From: Acidobacteriota bacterium
GTDB taxonomy: Bacteria; Acidobacteriota; Terriglobia; Terriglobales; Acidobacteriaceae
Assembly: GCA_003225595.1 (NCBI GenBank)
Contig: QIAR01000351.1
Coordinates: 1 to 5,290, forward strand
Reading direction: 5' to 3'
DNA length: 5,290 bases
Below, in pieces: positions 1 through 5,200 of the stretch. Under the pieces are notes generated by a model. That model did no database searches. It worked only from the letters and a program-made list of their open reading frames with translations, and was not told the origin of the DNA. The translations under genes and the position numbers were made by a program. Each line of letters starts with the position of its first letter. The first letter of the stretch is position 1.

Positions 1-1784
1 ATAAGCAGCTTGCAAGCTGGGTCGAAGAAGTTGCGCACATGTGCAAACCGGACCGCGTTTATTGGTGCGACGGTTCCGGCGAGGAATATCAGGCGATGCT
101 GCGGCTGATGGTCTTGGCGGGTATTGCTATCCCGCTCGCTCCGGAAAAGCGGCCCAACAGCATTGTGGTCCGGTCGAACCCTGGCGACGTGGCCCGGGTT
201 GAGGACCGAACCTTCATTTGCTCGCGAACCCAGGATGACGCTGGTCCGACCAACAATTGGGAAGATCCCGCAAAGATGAAGGAGCAGCTGAAGGCGCTCT
301 ACACTGGATCGATGGTCGGCCGCACCATGTACGTCATTCCCTACAGCATGGGTCCCATCGGGTCCCACATCGCAAAGATTGGGGTTGAGATCAGCGACTC
401 GCCGTACGTTGTTGCAAATATGCACCTCATGGCCAGGGTCGGCACCCGCGTGCTTGAAGTCCTCGGTGAGGATGGTGAGTTCGTGCGCGGGCTGCACTCC
501 ATCGGCGCCCCGCTAGGCCCGACCGAACAGGACTCCACCTGGCCCTGCAACGCCGAGCACAAGTATATCTGCCACTTCCCTGAAACCCGCGAGATCTGGT
601 CTTACGGTTCCGGCTATGGCGGCAACGCCCTGTTGGGCAAGAAGTGCCACGCGCTGCGCATCGCCTCCGTGCAGGCGCGCGACGAAGGTTGGATGGCCGA
701 GCACATGCTCATCCTGAAGCTGACCAACCCCTCCGGCGAGATCAAATATATGACCGGCGCGTTCCCATCGGCCTGCGGCAAAACCAATTTGGCCATGCTG
801 GTCCCGACAATCCCTGGCTGGAAAGTGGAGACGATCGGCGACGATATCGCATGGATGAAGGTCGGCGCGGACGGCCGGCTCTACGCGATCAATCCGGAGT
901 ACGGCTTCTTCGGCGTGGCACCGGGTACGAACATGAATTCGAACCGGAATGCCATGCTCACTATCAACAAGAACTCCATCTTCACCAATTGCGCGGTGAC
1001 CCCTGATGGTGACGTGTGGTGGGAGAGGATGACGGACGATAAACCGGCCGAATTGATCGACTGGCTGCGGCGGCCGTGGACTCCGACGTCTGGCCGTAAA
1101 GCGGCCCATCCCAACGCGCGGTTTACCGCTCAAGCCAAGCAGTGCCCGGTCATCGCGCCAGAGTGGAAAGATCCGAAAGGCGTGCCCATCGACGCGATCC
1201 TCTTCGGTGGCCGGCGTGCGGGCATCGTCCCCCTGGTTACTGAAGCCTTCAATTGGCAGCACGGCACTTTTCTGGGCGCGACTGCCAGCAGCGAAACGAC
1301 AGCCGCGACTACGGGCACAGTCGGCCAACTCCGCCGTGACCCCATGGCCATGCTCCCGTTCTGCGGCTACCACATGGGTGATTACTTCGCACACTGGCTC
1401 AAGATCGGCGCGCAGTTCGAGCCATCGAAGCTGCCGAAGATTTATTACGTGAACTGGTTCCGCCAGGACGAAAACGGCAAGTTCCTGTGGCCGGGCTATG
1501 GCGAAAATAGCCGCGTGCTGAAGTGGATCTTTGAGCGGTGCGACGGCAAGGCGCACGCCGTCGACACGCCCATCGGCCGGCTCCCCACCCCAGCCGACCT
1601 CGATACTCATGGCCTGAACATCCTGGCCGCCGACATCGCCAAGTTACTCAGCGTCGACATCGAGGGTTGGCTGGCCGAGGCGCCGCTGATCAGGGAGCAC
1701 TTCGCCCAGTTCGGCAGTCATCTTCCCGAAGGCTTGAACCGTGAGGTTGCTGGTCTTGTGCAGCGGCTCGAGTCGGCGAAGTAG
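1..1784 (+). CDS. pckG: Phosphoenolpyruvate carboxykinase (GTP), 5'-partial
   Basis: This enzyme converts oxaloacetate and GTP to PEP, CO2 and GDP in the cytoplasm, as the entry step of gluconeogenesis. The frame is already open at base 3 and reads KQLASWVEEVAH before the first ATG at 39. That matches the N-terminal helix of the family, so the true start lies upstream of the window. Numbering from Met at 39, the visible motifs are: VARVEDRT (51-58, substrate arginine); YGSGYGGNALLGKKC (189-203, PEP/oxaloacetate site with the metal-ligand lysine); AEHMLI (His222, metal ligand); FPSACGKTN (242-250, P-loop with the reactive Cys246); GDDIAWM (267-273, metal-binding Asp); PNARF (359-363); FGGRR (389-393); the omega loop SSETTAATTGTVG (417-429) followed by RRDPMAMLPFCGY; and the nucleotide site NWFRQDENGKFLWPGYGEN (472-490). 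Every catalytic residue I can check is present. The stop is TAG at 1782-1784. Length fits the roughly 600-residue family, with a few tens of N-terminal residues missing. Identification is firm. Confidence 0.97.
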   Translation, partial: KQLASWVEEVAHMCKPDRVYWCDGSGEEYQAMLRLMVLAGIAIPLAPEKRPNSIVVRSNPGDVARVEDRTFICSRTQDDAGPTNNWEDPAKMKEQLKALYTGSMVGRTMYVIPYSMGPIGSHIAKIGVEISDSPYVVANMHLMARVGTRVLEVLGEDGEFVRGLHSIGAPLGPTEQDSTWPCNAEHKYICHFPETREIWSYGSGYGGNALLGKKCHALRIASVQARDEGWMAEHMLILKLTNPSGEIKYMTGAFPSACGKTNLAMLVPTIPGWKVETIGDDIAWMKVGADGRLYAINPEYGFFGVAPGTNMNSNRNAMLTINKNSIFTNCAVTPDGDVWWERMTDDKPAELIDWLRRPWTPTSGRKAAHPNARFTAQAKQCPVIAPEWKDPKGVPIDAILFGGRRAGIVPLVTEAFNWQHGTFLGATASSETTAATTGTVGQLRRDPMAMLPFCGYHMGDYFAHWLKIGAQFEPSKLPKIYYVNWFRQDENGKFLWPGYGENSRVLKWIFERCDGKAHAVDTPIGRLPTPADLDTHGLNILAADIAKLLSVDIEGWLAEAPLIREHFAQFGSHLPEGLNREVAGLVQRLESAK

Positions 1785-1959
1785 ACTTGAAACAATTCCG
1801 CCCGCACAACCGCCATGCTCCAGTGACTGGTTTGGAAAACAGATCCTCATCCCCCATGTGTAAACCACCAAGAGAATTCAGAGAAAAAGGGGCAAAGAAG
1901 TTTTCCACAGCTCACAGTTCCCAGCCTGGCGATTCTTTTTTGGCTGCATCTAAAGAAGA

Positions 1960-3039
1960 ATGAATTCCACACGATCGCGTCCTGGCCTCACAGTCGCGGA
2001 ATTGTTGGCCTCCTGGTGGAGCATTTTGCGTGGCCGGGCACCCATGCTGTCCATCGAAATCACTCGCGAATGCCCGCTCCACTGCCCCGGATGTTATGCC
2101 TACGGCGATGAGCACCTGGGAGGCGAGGTCAGATTGCGTGATCTTTCAGATTTCCGAGGAGACGCTCTAGTTGAGGGTGTGCTGGAATTGGTGCGGCGAC
2201 ATCGTCCTCTTCACGTCTCACTGGTTGGCGGTGAACCACTGGTCAGGCACCGCGAGCTAAGCCGGATACTCCCGATCCTGAGTGAGCGAGGGACGTTCAC
2301 ACTGGTCGTCACGAGCGCAGTTATTCCCATACCTCAGGAGTGGATGAGCCTGCGGCGAGTACGGGTAGCGGTGTCCGTCGATGGGCTTCCAGAACACCAC
2401 GACGAGCGGCGAAAACCGGCTACTTACGAGCGAATCCTCCGCCATATCCAAGACCGCCAGGTCAATATCCATTGGACTATCACACGGCCCATGCTGCAAC
2501 GGCCCAGCTACGTTGAAGAATATGTCTCTTTCTGGAGCTCTCGCCCGGAGGTGAACCGCATATGGGTGAGCCTTTACAGTCCACAGCAAGGCGAGCAGAG
2601 CCCGGAAATGCTGAGTTCAAAGGACCGGCAGTTTCTGGCCGAGAGATTGCCCGGTCTCCGAGAGCGCTATCCTAAGTTTCTGATGAACCCGGGTATCGCT
2701 GCAACCTTTCTCGCGCCTCCGCGAAATCCCGATGAATGTCTCTTTTCCAAGATGTCCGCCAACTATTCCGCGGATCTCAAGACCCGGGTGGAACCCTGCA
2801 TTTTCGGCGGCACTCCGGACTGCAGTCAGTGCGGATGTGCCATTACCAGCGGATTGCACTGGGTAAGAACCGTCAAGCTTGCCGGACCGCTTAAAATGGA
2901 CCACCTGATTAGAGCTTCGATGGGAGTGGGATCACTGATGAGCCGCTTCCGAGCAACTTCTTCAAAGCCAAAACGCTGGCAATCACCCCGGAGCCGTGAA
3001 GACAAAGCCGATCATCTCGTACGAATCAGCCCGAGTTAG
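1960..3039 (+). CDS. Radical SAM protein with C-terminal cysteine cluster, function unknown
   Basis: A 359-residue radical SAM enzyme, expected to cleave S-adenosylmethionine with a [4Fe-4S] cluster; its substrate is unknown. The cluster motif CPLHCPGC is seen at Cys38, Cys42 and Cys45 and is followed by Tyr46. The VGGEPL motif (89-94) is the usual SAM amino-group contact, and VAVSVDG (136-142) is a typical barrel strand. After the barrel come Cys260, Cys280, Cys288, Cys291 and Cys293 (EPCIFGGTPDC, then SQCGC). This suggests an auxiliary Fe-S cluster like that of SPASM or twitch domains, which is inferred. The last ~35 residues are basic and look variable. ATG at 1960 is chosen because an in-frame TAA sits at 1951-1953 and the family-like segment ELLASWWSILRG begins soon after. 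A purine-rich AAAGAAGA lies just before it but too close for a good ribosome site. The architecture resembles a conserved but uncharacterised protein I associate with acidobacteria. No substrate peptide or partner gene is adjacent. Confidence 0.9.
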   Translation: MNSTRSRPGLTVAELLASWWSILRGRAPMLSIEITRECPLHCPGCYAYGDEHLGGEVRLRDLSDFRGDALVEGVLELVRRHRPLHVSLVGGEPLVRHRELSRILPILSERGTFTLVVTSAVIPIPQEWMSLRRVRVAVSVDGLPEHHDERRKPATYERILRHIQDRQVNIHWTITRPMLQRPSYVEEYVSFWSSRPEVNRIWVSLYSPQQGEQSPEMLSSKDRQFLAERLPGLRERYPKFLMNPGIAATFLAPPRNPDECLFSKMSANYSADLKTRVEPCIFGGTPDCSQCGCAITSGLHWVRTVKLAGPLKMDHLIRASMGVGSLMSRFRATSSKPKRWQSPRSREDKADHLVRISPS

Positions 3040-3114
3040 TTCTGGTTGCGGTAGAAAGCGGATGTGCCTCCTCCTTAGCAGGCGACGGAAAAGCTCGATT
3101 TCACCGCAGCCTCC

Positions 3115-3363
3115 TTAGGCTTTGCTCAACTTTCGAGCCAACGCCACGAGGATAACTGCGCCAAGGATGGCGACCAATATGCTGGGCAGCAGTCCACCAG
3201 TAGTGTAGAAGCCCAGCAGGCGGAGGATGAAGCCGCCTACAATAGCGCCCGCGATGCCAAGGAGAATGTCCATCAGAGGGCCATAACCGGACCCTTTCAT
3301 GATCTTGCCGGTTGCCCAACCTGCGATCAGGCCAACGAGGATCACCCAGATTATCCAGAACAT
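3115..3363 (-). CDS. GlsB/YeaQ/YmgE family (transglycosylase-associated) small membrane protein
   Basis: An 82-residue, very hydrophobic inner-membrane protein of the family often labelled transglycosylase-associated or stress-response membrane protein. Its molecular role is not well established; family members are commonly induced by stress. Three membrane helices are visible at about residues 2-18, 31-51 and 57-76. They carry the family-like motifs GLIAGWATGKIMKG (11-24) and DILLGIAGAIVGGF (32-45), and the tail is short and basic (ARKLSKA). The frame stays open to an earlier ATG at 3378, but that codon belongs to the string GGAGGAGGT, which is the ribosome binding site of the ATG at 3363. 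Starting at 3363 also gives the usual family N-terminus. It is convergent with the radical SAM gene and divergent from the 97-residue protein, so it is probably transcribed alone. A candidate promoter is listed separately. Confidence 0.9.
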   Translation of the reverse strand: MFWIIWVILVGLIAGWATGKIMKGSGYGPLMDILLGIAGAIVGGFILRLLGFYTTGGLLPSILVAILGAVILVALARKLSKA

Positions 3364-3367
3364 TGAG

Positions 3368-3374
3368 ACCTCCT
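3368..3374 (-). promoter_or_regulatory. Shine-Dalgarno AGGAGGT that fixes the GlsB-type start
   Basis: The minus strand reads AGGAGGT, then CTCA, then ATG at 3363. It is a perfect anti-16S match, slightly close (4-5 nt) to the start codon. It overlaps the alternative upstream ATG at 3378, which rules that codon out as the likely start. Confidence 0.8.
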
Positions 3375-3445
3375 CCATCTTTGAGGACGGTAATCAGCCC
3401 GCAAGTTTTTTGAAAATGCCCGACGGACAATCAGACTGTCACGGC

Positions 3446-3475
3446 AGCTTATTTGCGTGGCAGGAACACTGTCAA
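3446..3475 (-). promoter_or_regulatory. Candidate sigma-70-type promoter for the GlsB-type gene
   Basis: On the minus strand there is a perfect TTGACA (3475-3470), an 18-nt spacer, and TAAGCT (3451-3446). The last matches the -10 consensus at three of six positions, including the important first, second and last bases. Transcription would start near 3439, leaving a leader of about 75 nt before the ATG at 3363. The -10 box is weak, so this is tentative. Confidence 0.35.
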
Positions 3476-3477
3476 GC

Positions 3478-3589
3478 GGAAGGTGCCAGACCCTCCAGTG
3501 TCCGACCACTACTGACGTGCTCTGGTGTCCGCCAATCTTCGACACCACTTACGGCGTCACCTGGACCGGGGGAAGGTGCCCGGCCTCCA
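3478..3589. repeat. Short degenerate direct repeats in the 3379-3654 spacer
   Basis: GGAAGGTGCC occurs at 3478-3487 and again at 3571-3580. Each copy is followed by a related tail (AGACCCTCCA in the first, CGGCCTCCA in the second), giving a ~20-bp unit repeated 93 bp apart. Between them, CTCCAGTGTCCG (3493-3504) and CTCTGGTGTCCG (3520-3531) form a second pair, and TGGTGTC (3523-3529) can pair with GACACCA (3541-3547) across an 11-nt loop. There is no T tract, so it is not a standard terminator. I interpret this as decayed intergenic repeat material. A reading frame runs through it from 3457 but shows no protein-like features before 3655. Confidence 0.4.
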
Positions 3590-3654
3590 ACTTTCAAGCT
3601 GCCTTGGGCTACTCCTTCCTCACACGAACCCTGTCTCTGTGGTTAAATCAACCC

Positions 3655-3948
3655 ATGTTTGCCCGTAAAATCCGTGTGGAGTACGAAGACAATGGGCAAC
3701 GTCATCCCTGCCCGATGAAGTGGCTGGACAGCTTCAGCATGCGCAACTTCACCAACGCCAGCGTTTTTGACGATACCCTGCCCGTGGCCGATGGATTGAT
3801 GGAGATTGGAAGGCGCGTTCCCCTGGTCGAATTGAAAGATGCCATGGAGGACTGGTTCCGGCGCAAGAGCTACCTGCCGAAGGGTACGGTATTAGTCATT
3901 TCAGAAAATGAAGTTGATCGGACCCAGCAGCCGAGACCATCTGGCTAA
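3655..3948 (+). CDS. Hypothetical protein, 97 residues
   Basis: I do not recognise this protein. It starts MFARKIRVEYEDNG and reads as a small, soluble, globular protein. There is no signal peptide or membrane segment, and only one cysteine (Cys19). Charged and aromatic residues are mixed throughout, for example KWLDSFSMRNFTNASVFDD (22-40). There is an amphipathic helix-like stretch VPLVELKDAMEDWFRRK (55-71), and then PKGTVLVISENEV (75-87), which looks like a terminal beta strand. The frame is open back to 3457, but the earlier codons cover repeat-rich spacer and encode low-quality sequence, so the ATG at 3655 is preferred. No Shine-Dalgarno is visible before it, which leaves the start uncertain. 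It is convergent with apt, with 24 bases between the stop codons. Coding status rests on composition and on the sharp change in protein character at Met 3655. Confidence 0.6.
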   Translation: MFARKIRVEYEDNGQRHPCPMKWLDSFSMRNFTNASVFDDTLPVADGLMEIGRRVPLVELKDAMEDWFRRKSYLPKGTVLVISENEVDRTQQPRPSG

Positions 3949-3972
3949 AATAGTCTCAACCCACTTCCCTCG

Positions 3973-4518
3973 CTATTTGTCGTAGTGCAGCAGCGAGAAC
4001 ACGTCGTATCCGCTCAGCTTCTCGCGGCCTTTCAGGAAATCCAACTCGACCACGAAGCCGAGTCCGGCGATCTGAGCGCCGAGTGAGCTTGCCAGCCTTG
4101 CGGTGGCATCGGCGGTGCCACCCGTTGCGAGCAGGTCGTCTACGATGATGACGCGCTCGCCTCTCTGGATGGCGTCCTTGTGGATTTCTAGCGTGCCTTT
4201 GCCGTATTCGAGTTCGTAGTCGTATTTCGCTGTGATGGAAGGCAGTTTGCCGGGCTTGCGCACAGGGACAAATCCGGCATTGAGGCGATAGGCGAGCGCG
4301 GGTCCGAAGATGAAGCCGCGGGCTTCGATGCCCAGCACCAGATCGACCTCTTTTTCCAGATAGTGCTCTGCAAGCGCATCAATCAGAGTGGCGAATCCCC
4401 GCTTGTCCTTGAGCAGTGTTGTGATGTCGTAAAAGAGAATCCCCGGCTTGGGGAAGTCGGGGACTTCGCGGATGAGTTTCTTGAGTGGCTCACAATCGAC
4501 ACTCACCTTGGGCGTCAT
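3973..4518 (-). CDS. apt: Adenine phosphoribosyltransferase
   Basis: This enzyme makes AMP and pyrophosphate from adenine and PRPP, in cytoplasmic purine salvage. The 181-residue protein shows the N-terminal family motif DFPKPGILFYDITTLL (21-36) and IEARGFIFGPALAYRL (64-79, base-binding region). It also has the flexible-loop motif RKPGKLP (87-93), the YELEYG segment (101-106), and the PRPP signature VIIVDDLLATGGTA (123-136) with its Asp-Asp pair. Length is normal for the family. ATG at 4518 is well supported: the minus strand has AAGGAG at 4532-4527, 8 nt ahead. The upstream acylphosphatase stop codon abuts it as TAAATG, so the two genes are probably co-transcribed and translationally coupled. 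The stop is TAG at 3975-3973. Confidence 0.97.
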   Translation of the reverse strand: MTPKVSVDCEPLKKLIREVPDFPKPGILFYDITTLLKDKRGFATLIDALAEHYLEKEVDLVLGIEARGFIFGPALAYRLNAGFVPVRKPGKLPSITAKYDYELEYGKGTLEIHKDAIQRGERVIIVDDLLATGGTADATARLASSLGAQIAGLGFVVELDFLKGREKLSGYDVFSLLHYDK

Positions 4519-4821
4519 TTACCAGGCTCCTTCGATGCGGAATGTGGTGAGGCCAGAAACCGGCTTCGCTTCGAGTTCTTCAACGTTGTCCACGCGGGCA
4601 GCGCGCGGGCCCTCTCTCAGTCGAGAACGCAGGATGGCAAGCTGCTCCCGGCTGCCCATGGCCAAGATTTCCACGCTGCCGTCAGGATTATTGCGCACCC
4701 ATCCGGCGATGCCCAGAATGTGCGCCTCACGTTCCACGAACCAGCGGAAACCGACGCCCTGCACGCGACCACGAACAATAAAGCGGCGGGCTTGAAGCGT
4801 GAATTTTTCGACGGATGTCAT
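4519..4821 (-). CDS. acyP: Acylphosphatase
   Basis: A small cytoplasmic enzyme of 100 residues that hydrolyses carboxyl-phosphate bonds in acyl phosphates such as acetyl phosphate, 1,3-bisphosphoglycerate or carbamoyl phosphate. The family signature is clear: RGRVQGVGFRWFV (17-29), with the phosphate-binding loop and catalytic Arg26, and GWVRNNPDGSVEI (40-52), with catalytic Asn44. The C-terminus FRIEGAW is a typical last strand. The protein is slightly longer than the ~90-residue norm, with about 10 extra residues at the N-terminus (MTSVEKFTLQ). No good Shine-Dalgarno precedes the ATG at 4821. I see no better in-frame start, so this one is probable rather than certain. It is the first gene of a two-gene unit with apt, and a long palindrome occupies its presumed leader. 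Confidence 0.95.
   Translation of the reverse strand: MTSVEKFTLQARRFIVRGRVQGVGFRWFVEREAHILGIAGWVRNNPDGSVEILAMGSREQLAILRSRLREGPRAARVDNVEELEAKPVSGLTTFRIEGAW
4527..4532 (-). promoter_or_regulatory. Shine-Dalgarno AAGGAG for apt
   Basis: AAGGAG on the minus strand lies 8 nt ahead of the apt ATG at 4518 and inside the last codons of the acylphosphatase gene. It shows that apt has its own ribosome site as well as the abutting TAAATG junction. Confidence 0.7.
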
Positions 4822-4838
4822 GCCAAACGTGATTGTTT

Positions 4839-4935
4839 GTCATTTCGAGCCGGCTTCAGCCCGCGAGGAATCTGCTGTTTGCATATTGCTCAGGAAAGCA
4901 GATTTCTCACCGGCTCAAAGCCGGATCGGAATGAC
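4839..4935. repeat. ~97-bp imperfect palindrome (dispersed-repeat type) in the acylphosphatase-apt leader
   Basis: The left arm begins GTCATTTCGAGCCGGCTT and the right arm, read backwards, begins GTCATTCCGATCCGGCTT. The arms continue through GCGAGGAATCTGCT versus GTGAGAAATCTGCT, with a few mismatches and a central loop around 4882-4892. An inner perfect hairpin CCGGCT-CAA-AGCCGG (4910-4924) can form separately. The general form (GTCATTYCGA outer ends, GAGGAATCTGC inner part) resembles palindromic repeats I recall from Acidobacteriota genomes. The family assignment is from memory; the inverted symmetry is seen directly. Confidence 0.8.
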
Positions 4936-4940
4936 CGAAA

Positions 4941-4970
4941 ATTATAGGACGTTTGCGGCATGGCTGAACA
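4941..4970 (-). promoter_or_regulatory. Candidate promoter for acylphosphatase-apt
   Basis: A perfect TATAAT is present on the minus strand at 4946-4941. Upstream, only weak -35 matches exist: TTCAGC with a 16-nt spacer, or TGTTCA with an 18-nt spacer, each three of six. Transcription from this box would begin near 4934-4935, the outer edge of the palindrome, giving a leader of about 113 nt. The strength of the -10 box supports the call; the poor -35 weakens it. Confidence 0.4.
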
Positions 4971-4995
4971 GGCTACCGACAGGAGAGGAGGTAGC

Positions 4996-5096
4996 GTCCG
5001 AATTTAACCACGAAGGACACGACGGAATAAGAGCGAAACCGTAAAAAGTACCCCTTCGTGTAACTTCGTGGCCTTTGTGGTTTGTGAAATTCGGAC
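4996..5096. repeat. ~101-bp imperfect palindrome (CCACGAAGGACACGA type)
   Basis: The outer ends GTCCGAATTT (4996-5005) and AAATTCGGAC (5087-5096) are perfect 10-bp inverted repeats. Inside, AACCACGAAGGACACGA (5007-5023) pairs imperfectly with the stretch around 5052-5084, which reads back as AACCACAAAGGCCACGAA followed by GTTACACGAAGGGG. The centre (about 5024-5051) is unpaired and AT-richer. Repeats of the form CCACGAAGGACACGAAGG are common in many environmental bacterial genomes, as I recall. This copy shows no coding content. Confidence 0.75.
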
Positions 5097-5101
5097 ACCA
5101 T

Positions 5102-5200
5102 CGACAGGAGAAGGAAGAGAGCCAGAAGAACCGGAAATGGGTCGAACAGGTGTTTGGTTGGCTGAAGCAGGCTTTGACGCTGCCAATTTTGCCCTGTTAG
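5102..5200 (+). pseudogene. Remnant of an IS4/IS5-type DDE transposase C-terminus
   Basis: One plus-strand frame reads ESQKNRKWVEQVFGWLKQA at about 5117-5173. It contains R-x3-E-x6-K exactly: Arg codon 5132-5134, Glu codon 5144-5146, Lys codon 5165-5167. This is the C-terminal catalytic signature of IS4/IS5-type transposases, and its Glu would be the last residue of the DDE triad. The tyrosine usually found three residues before the arginine is replaced by glutamine. Past Ala5173 the similarity decays and a TAG follows at 5198-5200. Nothing upstream of about 5102 looks like the rest of a transposase, because the second palindrome lies there. It is therefore a non-functional fragment. The identification rests on a short motif, so a chance match is possible. 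Confidence 0.55.

Noticed and set aside
39..41. ATG at 39 as the start of PEP carboxykinase
   Set aside because: The frame is open upstream to the window edge and the 12 upstream codons (KQLASWVEEVAH) read as family sequence, so the real start is outside.
513..1610. A 365-codon open frame on the minus strand inside the PEP carboxykinase gene
   Set aside because: It is an antisense shadow of a strongly identified gene. Its product is Arg/His/Ala-rich with no recognisable domain, as expected from GC-rich third positions.
1820..1830. CCAGTGACTGG dyad after PEP carboxykinase as a terminator or operator
   Set aside because: A one-base centre cannot form a terminator loop, there is no T tract, and a lone 11-base dyad is not enough to call an operator.
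1922..1946. CAGCC...GGCTG with an internal T run upstream of the radical SAM gene as a terminator
   Set aside because: The stem is only 5 bp with a 15-base loop, and the T run is inside the loop rather than after the stem.
3299..3646. Plus-strand 115-codon frame across the GlsB-type gene start and the spacer
   Set aside because: It overlaps the promoter, ribosome site and start of the well-supported minus-strand gene and continues into repeats, with no domain-like sequence.
3457..3654. N-terminal extension of the 97-residue protein
   Set aside because: These codons fall in repeat-rich spacer, have low-quality composition (Cys/Thr/Trp scatter) and have no ribosome site at 3457.
4363..4947. 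Plus-strand 194-codon frame across apt, acylphosphatase and the first palindrome
   Set aside because: It is antisense to two firmly identified genes and runs through a non-coding palindrome.
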